A DNA stretch of 36,101 nucleotides from a virus. Below are positions 1 through 7,649 of this stretch, piece by piece. The notes beneath the pieces are model-generated. The model had not been told where the DNA came from. It saw nothing but the letters and a program-made list of their open reading frames with translations, and made no database searches. The stretch is taken from positions 1 to 36,101 of IMG/VR virus record IMGVR_UViG_3300046468_002641; one strand, written 5' to 3'. The number at the start of each line of letters is the position of its first letter. Positions within the stretch are counted from its first letter, which is position 1. Position numbers and translations under genes: made by a program.

Positions 1-392
1 ATGAGAGTACTAAGGACACAGAAGTTTCCAGTCTTCAAGCTCAACGCGAAAGCGATGAGAGCACTAAAGATACAGAGGTTTCTAGCTTAACAGCTAAAGA
101 CGCTGATCTCGATACAGATATCTCTAGTTTAGCAGTTGTTGCTTCTGAGAATGATGTAAGAGTTATCACAGTATCTCTTAATGAAGGAGACACCTCTAAG
201 GCAGTAACATTCCCAAGCGCATTCCCGAATGGATCGGATGTTTCTGCTATCGGAATGATTAAAGCCGGAACTAATGACGCTATCGTTGCATGTCAACTTA
301 GCGAAATTAGCGTAACTTCTGCAACATTCCAGTTCTCTGATGATATTCCAGCTGGTGGGGCATACTCATTGGTTGTAATGGCTTCTGCGTAA
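1..392 (+). CDS. C-terminal part of a coiled-coil virion/fibre-type protein (5' end outside window)
   Basis: The frame is open from base 3 to a TAA at 390-392, giving about 129 residues with no start in the window. The first part is two near-identical polar units beginning ESTKDTEVSSL, followed by a related DTDISSL segment. This is the spacing of hydrophobic residues expected of a trimeric coiled coil. The last ~75 residues form a beta-rich module (VRVITVSLNEGDTSKAVTF near its start, FSDDIPAGGAYSLVVMASA at the end). This resembles C-terminal domains of phage fibre or decoration proteins, where sequence like 'YxLxxMAS' closes the protein. A strong terminator follows 24 bases after the stop, so this is the last gene of an upstream transcript. 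The exact virion role cannot be named from this fragment. Confidence 0.7.
   Translation, partial: ESTKDTEVSSLQAQRESDESTKDTEVSSLTAKDADLDTDISSLAVVASENDVRVITVSLNEGDTSKAVTFPSAFPNGSDVSAIGMIKAGTNDAIVACQLSEISVTSATFQFSDDIPAGGAYSLVVMASA
3..107 (+). repeat. Degenerate coding tandem repeat (54 + 51 bp units)
   Basis: Bases 3-56 and 57-107 encode two consecutive units starting ESTKDTEVSSL. The units differ mostly at third codon positions, so the protein repeat is conserved more than the DNA. Bases 1-2 (AT) fit the last two bases of a preceding GAT codon, as at the end of each visible unit, so the array probably continues upstream. Confidence 0.7.
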
Positions 393-415
393 TCGAGCAA
401 GATTTATTTATCTTG

Positions 416-441
416 GGCGACCCTTCGGGGTCGCCTTTTTT
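416..441 (+). terminator. Rho-independent terminator
   Basis: An 8-bp perfect stem GGCGACCC / GGGTCGCC encloses a UUCG tetraloop and is followed directly by six T. It lies 24 bases after the stop at 392 and would end transcription of the upstream structural gene. The next gene starts 15 bases further on, so it needs its own promoter or read-through. Confidence 0.95.
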
Positions 442-455
442 GTGTATTTATATAT

Positions 456-1064
456 ATGCGAGAAAATAAAGGTGAAGTTTCTAAGAGTGTGAATAAAGAA
501 AAATCAAAACATATAATTGATAAGAAATTTTCAAAATTAAGGCACAAGGCTCTTTATATAGATTTAGAATATCAAGAAGTCTCGGATATTTTTAAGCAGG
601 CCCAAAAGAATTTTATATCATCAATGTTTCAATATTGCTCTGAAAGAAAAATAAGGCCGCCTCTAGATGACCCTGGGGGTGGAGATAAAAAAAAGAATTC
701 AAAAAATAAAGACGAAGGTATAAAAGATTTATATAGAGAAATAGTTAAGATGACCCATCCTGATAAAACGGCAAATTTATCAGAAGAAGAAATCGAATCT
801 AGGACCGAGCTTTACAATGAAGCGGTTAAGGGAAAGCAGGAGGGTGATTTTTGGACTATATTTAAAACTGCATTAGAATTAGATATACCAATTAATAATA
901 TATCTTTTGAGTATATAGAAAAGATAGAAAAAACGATATTTAAATTAGAGGGTAAAATAAATAAAATAAAAGATGATTTGATGTATAAGTGGTATTTTGC
1001 GGAAGAAGATATTCAACTAGATATCTTTGATAAAATAACTGCTAATCAAGAAAAATACGAATAA
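456..1064 (+). CDS. J-domain (DnaJ-like) protein
   Basis: This is a 202-residue protein with a J-domain core at about residues 88-125. Helix II ends in the hallmark HPD (residues 101-103, context KMTHPDKT), followed by an acidic stretch and ELYNEAVK as helix III. The HPD loop is what stimulates the ATPase of DnaK/Hsp70, so the protein probably recruits the host chaperone, for example for virion assembly or replication. The N-terminus (1-85) is basic and lysine-rich with a glycine/proline hinge (DDPGGGDKKK). The C-terminus (150-202) is charged and probably helical. There is no glycine-rich or zinc-finger region, so it is not a full DnaJ. The start has no Shine-Dalgarno sequence and follows a T/A-rich leader directly after the terminator. 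Confidence 0.75.
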   Translation: MRENKGEVSKSVNKEKSKHIIDKKFSKLRHKALYIDLEYQEVSDIFKQAQKNFISSMFQYCSERKIRPPLDDPGGGDKKKNSKNKDEGIKDLYREIVKMTHPDKTANLSEEEIESRTELYNEAVKGKQEGDFWTIFKTALELDIPINNISFEYIEKIEKTIFKLEGKINKIKDDLMYKWYFAEEDIQLDIFDKITANQEKYE

Positions 1065-1080
1065 TTTTATATAATATATT

Positions 1081-1272
1081 ATGAAAGTTGAATTTTACAA
1101 CGTAAAGAAAAAAACAAAAGTTCAGGTGGACAGAGATAGGGTCAGTAAGCATGCGTACGAGAAAGCTTCCAAGATGGGTTCTTTAGTTATAAGATACGCT
1201 CTTAAGGCTGTCGATGAGGATGGCACCAAGCTTAGTAAGTTTTGCAGCAAAGCCGATTACGATAGTATTTAA
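1081..1272 (+). CDS. Small conserved-looking protein of unknown function
   Basis: This 63-residue, very basic protein begins MKVEFYNVKKKTKVQVDRD. I do not recognise the family. It has no membrane segment or cysteine pair; the single Cys is near the C-terminus. The start lies in the element TATAATATATTATG, which also precedes the L-like tail gene at 31297, and there is no Shine-Dalgarno. It is 16 bases downstream of the J-domain gene, probably in the same transcript. Its stop (1270-1272) abuts the stop of the convergent 861-residue gene with no terminator between them. Confidence 0.6.
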   Translation: MKVEFYNVKKKTKVQVDRDRVSKHAYEKASKMGSLVIRYALKAVDEDGTKLSKFCSKADYDSI

Positions 1273-3858
1273 CTATTCGGATATCACGAATGTGGCCGGA
1301 TTTGACGTGGAGCTATTTGCAGCTCTATTTAATTTATCTAAATTAAAGACGTAATCTGCGTTGGGGTTAACTAATCCATTTTGGTCGCAAACTGTAAATT
1401 TATTGTTAACATCAAAAGAATTGTTTAATTGTGTTCCGTTGGCGTATGACTGGTATGTGTATGACGTACCTCCGTTAGGAGCCGTACCCCCTTCTGATAC
1501 ATTCTCAAACGTAATATTACTTGGGTTTATTGAGGTGGTACCTATTGGTGCTAAACCTGCGCCCAAACTATTTGGTGAGGCTATAACAGTTCTTGAGGTA
1601 AAACCTTCGAGAGTGTATGTGGGGTTGCTTGATATTGAGGTAGTTTCTATATTTGCTAAATTAAAAGCTGACACCTGCCAATCAAACGTTCCTTTTGAGT
1701 CTGCATCGGATACCGTTAAGGTGTAAGCATTACTAGTTTTTCCAGAACCAGAAGCTGTTTGAGTGAGCTGGGAGGGGTTTATTTGGGAAGCGTCTACATT
1801 TAGAGTTGGTGAATTCAGCATTAGTTGACTTGTTGTTAAATTGAAATTATCACTAGTTGGAGATGTTGATGTTTTTATCTTTAAAGCTAGGTTATTTATA
1901 TTTATTGTCAAAGGCGTGTTTGCTATATTTACAGTTTTATAAGATTCTAGGACTGCGCCGTTCGAGTCTCTTGTAGCTGTTATTCTTAGATTGCTTTGGC
2001 CGCCATCTCCATCTACATTATATCCTCCAGAAAGGTAATCCACGCTTTTATTTGTTTCAAATAAGGATGGGTTACTTATTGTTATTTGATTGTTTGGTGA
2101 TGTGTAGCTTATTAGATCGTGATTTATCACTATGTTCTCTACGCTAGCTGATTCCGTAGACTTTATGGCTTGTTGGTTAGCTGGGTACGTTACTGGGCCA
2201 AAGCTTATAGATGGAACTGTAGAGTTGTGAATTTCCGCTTTATCGGCCGTCCCAACTGAATCACTGATCGTTCCGAAATTGTTCCTAGCCTTGAATGTTG
2301 CGCCTTGATAACCGTCTCTAGCTGAAGAGCCTAGTGGTCCAAATACATCAATAGGTATGGAGAATTCAAAATTACCATTAGGTAGCGAATTTTTTGAATA
2401 ACCTGAGGAGAATGAAGATTGACTTCCGTCACTAACCCCTAGGTTTTCTACCGATATAGATATATCATTTATAGAAACTCCGTTTCCGTTTATTTCTATT
2501 TTTGAATTAACTACATCACCAGCCTTAATTTGAGATGACCCTATGACATGAGGGGCGGAGGAAGAACTTGCTAGTGAATCTAATTGTGTTGAAACTATTA
2601 CTGGGCCGTTGGCGATTTTAACTTTTACTTTTTTTGTATCGGTCGCTCCGTTGCCAGTTCTTGCTGCATAAATTTCTATGTTATCATTATTATTATATAT
2701 CCCGTTGACATAATCGACAGTTTTCGTTGCTTCAAAATCAATTTGATTTGTCATTGATATCTGCGGGTCTAGTATTTCATAACTAACAAAATCTATTCCA
2801 TCTACCCAATTAGATATTGAGTTTGAAAAAGTGGTTGATTCTCCTTCTCTTAGGCCATCTGACCTACCGTTATAAGACGAAGGGTCTGATACCAAGATTG
2901 TTGGGTAGACTTGATCTAAGTCTCTGGTTCCGCTATTATGGCCAAAGTCAGAAGACTCTTTTAAGTCTCCCGTGCTCCCAAATGAATCTATCGCTTGAAC
3001 GGCCACAGACAAGGATCCCTGTCTATTCGAGATATCAACTGGTATTGTGGCTCTATACAACCCGTCTAAGCTTTGTAATGAATAGTTTGCGTAATTCACT
3101 TCTTCAGCCAAACCAAAATCATGAACCTTAATTAAATCGACATCATTTCTGTCAAAATCTACATAAATATTGATAGAGTCTCCTTGTTTTAAATGGCTTG
3201 AACCTAAGGTCTCCCCAGGTTTCGCTGTTGCATTTTGAAGTTCATCTATTAATACGTTAACTGGAGTTGGCCCTCCCCCTAACTCTAATAGGGGTAATAC
3301 GGAGGTTCTCCCGTTAGCTGAGCCAGTTATCCCCGTTAGACCTTCTGCGTTTAAGTTGTCGATGAAGCCCATAAATCTTCTAGTATCTGTACCTAGCTGA
3401 GATATGTTAGATTCGGGTATTTTTTGACCATTGATATAAGCTTCGCCCATGTACGTTTCATTTGGTCCGTCCCATTTGAAATAAACCTTTAGGTCTTCTG
3501 CTGTAGCTACAGTAACTCCGGATAGGAAAATGTTTGAATCCGGGGTGTTATAGAATGTTTTTTGAGTAACTCCGATATTATCTTCGATATCCGAGAAAAA
3601 GCAAAACTCAGATGCCCCAGATTGGATTTGCGATACTGATGTTCCTAATCTCGAGACGTCGACCCCGTCAAGAGTTAAACCGCTTACGAAATTACCACTA
3701 ATAAATTCAACACTATCAGAAGTTCTCACATTCTGATTCATTGAGAATTCTACGTCTCCGATATATAGATTATCAAAAACACCCGTAGCCCAAGCCTTGC
3801 TTACTTTACCTACGCTACCTTCTCCGCTATTTCGTGGTACTAAATTTCTGGTTGCCAT
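1273..3858 (-). CDS. Large beta-rich virion protein, tail-fibre/appendage type, with an internal duplication
   Basis: This is an 861-residue protein. Residues ~22-70 (WATGVFDNLYIGDVEFSMN, then SVEFISGNFVSGLTLDGVDV) resemble the N-terminal attachment and stalk regions of phage fibres. Residues ~201-418 and ~420-648 are a diverged tandem duplication. Each copy has a GSSxxKxGD segment, an IPxDxxxxxGS segment, a Thr/Ser-rich turn, then a KxVDYxxGxY block ending in VxIAN. The C-terminus (650-861) is Ser/Thr/Asn-rich beta structure. No enzymatic motif is visible. It is the last of three structural-type genes and starts 23 bases after the 134-residue gene. It is preceded by AAAGTGTAATAA, also found before the 314-residue gene. 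Fibre or appendage is inference from composition, length and repeats. Confidence 0.65.
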   Translation of the reverse strand: MATRNLVPRNSGEGSVGKVSKAWATGVFDNLYIGDVEFSMNQNVRTSDSVEFISGNFVSGLTLDGVDVSRLGTSVSQIQSGASEFCFFSDIEDNIGVTQKTFYNTPDSNIFLSGVTVATAEDLKVYFKWDGPNETYMGEAYINGQKIPESNISQLGTDTRRFMGFIDNLNAEGLTGITGSANGRTSVLPLLELGGGPTPVNVLIDELQNATAKPGETLGSSHLKQGDSINIYVDFDRNDVDLIKVHDFGLAEEVNYANYSLQSLDGLYRATIPVDISNRQGSLSVAVQAIDSFGSTGDLKESSDFGHNSGTRDLDQVYPTILVSDPSSYNGRSDGLREGESTTFSNSISNWVDGIDFVSYEILDPQISMTNQIDFEATKTVDYVNGIYNNNDNIEIYAARTGNGATDTKKVKVKIANGPVIVSTQLDSLASSSSAPHVIGSSQIKAGDVVNSKIEINGNGVSINDISISVENLGVSDGSQSSFSSGYSKNSLPNGNFEFSIPIDVFGPLGSSARDGYQGATFKARNNFGTISDSVGTADKAEIHNSTVPSISFGPVTYPANQQAIKSTESASVENIVINHDLISYTSPNNQITISNPSLFETNKSVDYLSGGYNVDGDGGQSNLRITATRDSNGAVLESYKTVNIANTPLTININNLALKIKTSTSPTSDNFNLTTSQLMLNSPTLNVDASQINPSQLTQTASGSGKTSNAYTLTVSDADSKGTFDWQVSAFNLANIETTSISSNPTYTLEGFTSRTVIASPNSLGAGLAPIGTTSINPSNITFENVSEGGTAPNGGTSYTYQSYANGTQLNNSFDVNNKFTVCDQNGLVNPNADYVFNLDKLNRAANSSTSNPATFVISE

Positions 3859-3863
3859 TATAT

Positions 3864-3875
3864 TTATTACACTTT
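3864..3875 (-). promoter_or_regulatory. Candidate late-promoter/initiation element AAAGTGTAATAA
   Basis: The minus strand reads AAAGTGTAATAA, then 5 bases (ATATA), then the ATG at 3858. The same 12-mer occurs 8 bases before the ATG at 5236. The gap between genes here is only 23 bases and has no Shine-Dalgarno, so this element is the main conserved feature before the start. Its role as a promoter for the phage sigma factor is inference. Confidence 0.4.
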
Positions 3876-3881
3876 ATATTT

Positions 3882-4286
3882 CTAAATTGATATATCATCC
3901 GTAAATGCCTCTGGGCCTGTATTATATCTCCAATGATTAGATCTTAGTTCTAGATCATTCTCATTCCTTAGTATCCACATTGTATCTGATATGTGCTTAG
4001 CGTTTGAGGGTGTCAAGTCTCCATTTTCATCTTCCTCAAAAGCTTCATTTAATGTATATCTAGATTCGGCAAAGTTGTTTTCTATGTTTTGTAAAAAAGA
4101 AAGGTCTCCAGTTAGATATTCTATGAAGTTTAGGCCACTAATAAATAAACCAGAAGTCGCTTGTACTTGAGCGACTTCAAGTTTGCCATCATCTAGTTTT
4201 AGTTGGGGTTGTAGGGGGTTTTGTCCTATTATATAATTATTTGGACCTACTCTTTTGAGGGGTTTTTGAACTTCGAAAAATTGCAT
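3882..4286 (-). CDS. Hypothetical structural-type protein
   Basis: This is a 134-residue acidic protein that I do not recognise. The N-terminal ~45 residues (LKRVGPNNYIIGQNPLQPQL) look like a beta-structured attachment region. They are followed by SGLFISGLNFIEYLTGDLSFLQNIENNF, given here only as positions ~45-72, a probable short helix or coiled coil. The segment SGLFISGLNF echoes SGNFVSGLTL near the N-terminus of the next gene's 861-residue product, suggesting related stalk segments. The start follows an AT-rich leader (TTATTAAATATTATG) with no Shine-Dalgarno, 5 bases after the upstream stop. Position between two structural-type genes suggests a virion component. Confidence 0.5.
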   Translation of the reverse strand: MQFFEVQKPLKRVGPNNYIIGQNPLQPQLKLDDGKLEVAQVQATSGLFISGLNFIEYLTGDLSFLQNIENNFAESRYTLNEAFEEDENGDLTPSNAKHISDTMWILRNENDLELRSNHWRYNTGPEAFTDDISI

Positions 4287-4291
4287 AATAT

Positions 4292-5236
4292 TTAATAAAT
4301 TATGTCAGAGGTTCCGGTCTCTTTGTACGTAACTGTATACTTAACAGTATATCCAGATATTGTGTGAGGTCTCTTTACAAAGACTTTTTTAGCTTCATCG
4401 CTGTTAATTTGAACTGATGTATCTGGGTATAAATACATTATATTGTTATTTTCTGGATCATCTGTTCTATTTATATCGTAAGTCTCATCTATAGTATGAA
4501 ATTGTATAGGGTACGGAGATTCATTAAATATCAACACACTTTCTGCTAGGCCCATATCATATAATTCCGAAAAATCTTTAAGTTCATATGAGTTTATGGG
4601 GCTAGCTTTATCGTTTTCCTGGCGTAATCCATAAGCAGTATCCGTATGAAATACACCTTCAGAATGCTGCGGTCTGGAAGGGTCTGTACCCTCTGCGTGG
4701 ATGAAATAATCTGGATGACCTGTTTCTGGTGTGCTCGGGTTAGTTCTGGCGTTTGAAAAGTGAGTGTTGTAGATATCATCCATAACGAATCTGTCAATAC
4801 CATAAGTATTCCCAGAGTATGTGCCATGTCTATCGCTATCAGGTATGTTCTCTAGTAGGATGAAATCTTCTTCAATTTTTTGATTAACCGTCTTTGTTAG
4901 TAATTTCCATTCCTGGGTGTCTATTCTGTCGATATTTACTATCGCTCCAGTTTGACTTGCAATACCAGAAGAGATTTCGGAAAGTAATCCTGATACCACA
5001 TCCCCACCTAAACCAACATTAATCGAGCCTGATAGCCCTGATATTAAGTCTGACAGGTTCCCTATGTCTATACTACCACTAGCTAAACCTAAATTTCCAC
5101 CACCACCAGCACCAGCTGGTTCCCACCTACTTTCTCCGCTATTCCAGTTGTAACTAAAGACTGGCTGGGGAGACAGGTGGTCTAATTTTGTAATATCCGT
5201 ATATAACGGATTGTTTTTAAATCCTGAATTCGACAT
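4292..5236 (-). CDS. Hypothetical virion-type protein
   Basis: This is a 314-residue protein. Residues ~40-52 contain a flexible Gly-rich linker (PAGAGGGGNLGLASGS). Residues ~53-95 are small-residue, Ile/Leu-periodic repeats (GNLSDLISGLSGSINVGLGG) that could form a coiled or beta-solenoid stalk. The rest is a polar globular domain with many His, Asp and Tyr residues and no catalytic signature that I recognise. It is the first gene after the early operon and is preceded by AAAGTGTAATAA. It may be the first member of a late three-gene set encoding an appendage. Function is unknown. Confidence 0.5.
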   Translation of the reverse strand: MSNSGFKNNPLYTDITKLDHLSPQPVFSYNWNSGESRWEPAGAGGGGNLGLASGSIDIGNLSDLISGLSGSINVGLGGDVVSGLLSEISSGIASQTGAIVNIDRIDTQEWKLLTKTVNQKIEEDFILLENIPDSDRHGTYSGNTYGIDRFVMDDIYNTHFSNARTNPSTPETGHPDYFIHAEGTDPSRPQHSEGVFHTDTAYGLRQENDKASPINSYELKDFSELYDMGLAESVLIFNESPYPIQFHTIDETYDINRTDDPENNNIMYLYPDTSVQINSDEAKKVFVKRPHTISGYTVKYTVTYKETGTSDIIY

Positions 5237-5244
5237 TTCAGGAG

Positions 5245-5256
5245 TTATTACACTTT
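5245..5256 (-). promoter_or_regulatory. Candidate late-promoter element AAAGTGTAATAA at the early/structural boundary
   Basis: The sequence lies in the 23-base gap between the FmdB-like gene and the 314-residue structural-type gene, 8 bases before the ATG. The identical 12-mer stands before the 861-residue gene. Its position, where the early operon gives way to structural genes, would suit a late promoter. No -35 hexamer is evident. Confidence 0.4.
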
Positions 5257-5259
5257 TTT

Positions 5260-5604
5260 TTAGCCCCTATCTAGAGGATGCTTTAAACCTCTTCTTTTTT
5301 TACTATATTCTTTGAAGTATTTCTTCTGCAAGGGGTCGTAACCAAGCTTATCTTCTCTTTTCTGGCTCATTTCTTTACTTTGATCTATTATATCTCCATA
5401 TGTACCTTTTTGGTTTCCAGTTTTACTTATAAAACTTTTGTTGTCAAAAGGGTCTATCTTTGAATCTATATTTGCTTGCGGGCTGTGAAAAACTCTTTTC
5501 CATCGAATCCCTTTTTCATCTACGTAGATATGTTCTTCATTCATGGTTTGAATGATATCTATAGTTTTTTCTGTCTCAGGGTGCTCGTATGTATATAAAG
5601 GCAT
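5260..5604 (-). CDS. FmdB-like small phage protein lacking zinc cysteines
   Basis: This 114-residue protein opens MPLYTYEHPETEKTIDIIQTM, which matches the start of the FmdB/zinc-ribbon family (MPxYxYxC..CG). However, the CxxC positions are not cysteine and the protein contains none at all. The remainder (WKRVFHSPQA, then a charged tail rich in Lys and Asp ending KHPLDRG) resembles versions of this family carried by other phages. The ATG overlaps the TAA of the upstream glycosyltransferase gene (TAATG), implying coupled translation. Family assignment rests on the N-terminus only and the molecular role is unknown. Confidence 0.55.
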   Translation of the reverse strand: MPLYTYEHPETEKTIDIIQTMNEEHIYVDEKGIRWKRVFHSPQANIDSKIDPFDNKSFISKTGNQKGTYGDIIDQSKEMSQKREDKLGYDPLQKKYFKEYSKKRRGLKHPLDRG

Positions 5605-6659
5605 TATTCTAATATTTTTTCTAATGTATTTTTGTATGTAAATTTTTCTTTCAATTTTATTCCTTCTTTGTTGTTTATCTTACATAGTTTCTCAGCTTTT
5701 TCCATAGCGGATATTAAATCATTTTCATCAAATGTATATATACTACCTTGATTGAAGTTAGATCCTTCATGAAAAAAGATGTTATCATAAACTTTTTCCT
5801 CACCATTAGGATCAACTAGTATGCAGTTTTCTTTATTTGCCCAATCTTTATGGGAAGTAGAGTTTAAAACTATACTCCACTTTCCTAGACAGGTTGCGTT
5901 AAAAGAAGGGAGATTCCAACCTTCGGCTCCGCTCATACCTCCTAAGTCGATATCTATTGAGTTTATGAAGTCATTAACTTGGCTGTTATGAGGCAGGAAG
6001 GGTAGAAAATTAATGTTACCATATCTAGTTCCCCCTAGGAGATTATTGATAAGAGATTCCATTTGTTCTTTTTTAAAGAAAGGGTTATTGATGCAACAGG
6101 TCAGTTGGTAGTTGTAATTATTTCCGTATTTCTTAATCCAAGTTTTAATTATCTTCTCCGTATGCTTTCTTTTTTCAAATTTGCCCATTAAGCCAAAATG
6201 AATCTTATCGGGCATGTAAGATTTATTTGTATTGTGAAAGTAGTTGTCGAAACCGAGGGGGGCGAAACTTGATTCACTAAAGCTGGATTGAGCGTAAGAA
6301 CTGCTAAATACAACCTTATCTTGCATTTTAGCTAAGTTTATTTCGCTTTCGGTTGGTTGGTTTAATTCGTAAAAGGTATAAAGGATTTGCCTTGAGGATA
6401 TCCTGTTTTCGCAGCCATTTAGGTGCCACATTTGTAATGTTGTTGAATTCCTGTCTATTTTTTTATACCTATCATCTACGGATTCCTTGATCCATGATAA
6501 GAAATCTTTATCCTTGTTATCGAAGGAACTTAAGTCAACTTTTCCTATAGGGAAGAAAGCTAGATCTAGATCTAATTTGTATATTTCTTTTAATAGATTG
6601 ATTGAAACATTACCGAATGATAATGAATTTATTGGGCCTTTGTATATTATATTTTTCAT
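5604..6659 (-). CDS. GT-B fold glycosyltransferase (GT4/GT1-like)
   Basis: This is a 351-residue protein with a GT-B layout. After an N-terminal half without clear motifs, the second Rossmann half begins at about residue 152 (IHFGLMGKFEKRKHTEKII), typical of GT4-type enzymes: a G-x-x-x-x-R/K-K segment followed by a long helix. The segment DIDLGGMSGAEGWNLPSFNATCLGKW at about residues 236-262 corresponds to the donor-binding acidic region (AEGWNLPxxNA, compare EGFGLPxxEA). It probably transfers a sugar from a nucleotide-sugar donor; acceptor and sugar are unknown. It lies in the early operon, 2 bases after the SSB stop, away from the other glycan genes on the plus strand. Confidence 0.75.
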   Translation of the reverse strand: MKNIIYKGPINSLSFGNVSINLLKEIYKLDLDLAFFPIGKVDLSSFDNKDKDFLSWIKESVDDRYKKIDRNSTTLQMWHLNGCENRISSRQILYTFYELNQPTESEINLAKMQDKVVFSSSYAQSSFSESSFAPLGFDNYFHNTNKSYMPDKIHFGLMGKFEKRKHTEKIIKTWIKKYGNNYNYQLTCCINNPFFKKEQMESLINNLLGGTRYGNINFLPFLPHNSQVNDFINSIDIDLGGMSGAEGWNLPSFNATCLGKWSIVLNSTSHKDWANKENCILVDPNGEEKVYDNIFFHEGSNFNQGSIYTFDENDLISAMEKAEKLCKINNKEGIKLKEKFTYKNTLEKILE

Positions 6660-6661
6660 GT

Positions 6662-7045
6662 TTAAAATGGGATATCCGCGAATTCGTCTTCTTGGATTAT
6701 TTTCTCAGCAACCTCTTCGGCTTTTATTTGCTGCTTATCTTCTTTATGTTTATCTAAAAATGTAACTATATCTCCAACACAGTATATCTTGCTCCTCTTT
6801 TCTCCGGATTGAGATGTCCAGGATGATTGCTGCAATCTACCTTCTATTAAAACTTTCCTACCTTTTGATAGAAATCTATTACAATTTTCTGCAACTTTGT
6901 TCCATGTCTCAATGTCCATAAATACTGTAGAGCCACTAACTATATTCGTTATACCTATAGAGAACTCACATACATTTTTGCCGCTTTTTGTTGTTTTAAA
7001 TACTGGGTCTTTAGTTAAGTACCCTAATCCTATGAATTTATTCAA
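6662..7045 (-). CDS. ssb: Single-stranded DNA-binding protein (OB fold)
   Basis: This is a 127-residue SSB. The OB-fold pattern is clear: NKFIGLGYLTKDPVFKTT at the N-terminus, FSIGIT at about 28-33, the aromatic strand METW-like DIETWNKVAENCNRFLSKG at 44-62, and VLIEGRLQQSSW at 65-76. The C-terminal tip DEFADIPF matches the acidic SSB tail ending in D-I-P-F, which recruits replication and repair proteins. It would coat phage single-stranded DNA during replication. The start is TTG at 7045, one base after the sigma-gene stop, with a G-rich stretch (AAGGGGG) upstream. No ATG lies nearby that would keep the first beta strand. Confidence 0.93.
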   Translation of the reverse strand: MNKFIGLGYLTKDPVFKTTKSGKNVCEFSIGITNIVSGSTVFMDIETWNKVAENCNRFLSKGRKVLIEGRLQQSSWTSQSGEKRSKIYCVGDIVTFLDKHKEDKQQIKAEEVAEKIIQEDEFADIPF

Positions 7046-7046
7046 T

Positions 7047-7649
7047 TTATAGGCCCCCTTCTATTTCTTCGCTCAGTTCGTCTTGTATGTAATTTACTAC
7101 TGAGTTATGTATATTTATACAACCTTGTATACTGAGGTTCATCTCTGATCCGATATCTTTCCATGGCATGACTTTATTTCTCTGTCCTATAATATATCTC
7201 ATATTGAATATTTTCTCAACTCTTTTATCTGGGTGCTTAGAAATTAACGATAGGACTTTGTTGAATAGATCCCTCTTTATGTTTGATTCTATTGAGTTTT
7301 CCTGAGGGTCGTTATTTTCTGGCATATTTTCTATATTTTCTGCATGAAATGCTGGCCTACGCTTATTCTTGTTGTAGCTATTGAGGCACATCCATTTGGT
7401 TTCATTTCCGAGATAAGTACTGAATTTCGCGCCTTTAGTTTTGTCAAATTTTAATGCTGCGCTGTAGATTTTATATTCTTTATCTTTTATCAATTCGCCG
7501 TAGTTTGCGAATTGGTTATCGGGGCTAGAGTAGTTGTTAACCATATCTAGGTATATACCGCTGTGTCTATCTATTAATGTAGATAAGCTTTTTTCTATCC
7601 TGATGTCTGATTGAATGTTCTGTATTAAAGTTTCGTCTGATATTTCCAT
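7047..7649 (-). CDS. Phage-encoded sigma-70-family factor
   Basis: This is a 200-residue protein. Residues ~52-98 match sigma region 2: KDKEYKIYSAALKFDKTKG, then AKFSTYLGNETKWMC and a basic NKNKRR. Here F-D-x-x-K-G-x-K-F-S-T-Y is the core polymerase-binding and -10-contact hallmark. Residues ~125-190 look like region 4, with a helix-turn-helix candidate at MPWKDIGSEMNLSIQGCINIHNSV (given as positions ~161-184). It would redirect host RNA polymerase to phage promoters, probably late ones, because it is encoded in the operon fired early. ATG and the upstream dNMP kinase stop overlap (TAATG). It is about the size of short phage late sigma factors. The regions are moderately diverged. Confidence 0.8.
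   Translation of the reverse strand: MEISDETLIQNIQSDIRIEKSLSTLIDRHSGIYLDMVNNYSSPDNQFANYGELIKDKEYKIYSAALKFDKTKGAKFSTYLGNETKWMCLNSYNKNKRRPAFHAENIENMPENNDPQENSIESNIKRDLFNKVLSLISKHPDKRVEKIFNMRYIIGQRNKVMPWKDIGSEMNLSIQGCINIHNSVVNYIQDELSEEIEGGL

Noticed and set aside
1361-1726. Open frames antisense to the large tail and fibre genes (for example 1361-1726 and 2817-3131 on the plus strand)
   Set aside because: They lie opposite well-supported coding regions, have no family similarity I recognise and no start context; they are compositional shadows.
4153-4178. Perfect 9-bp inverted repeat (GAAGTCGCT / AGCGACTTC, 8-base loop) inside the 134-residue gene
   Set aside because: One such repeat is expected by chance in about 36 kb; it lies within coding sequence and has no T-run, so I do not call it a terminator or attenuator.
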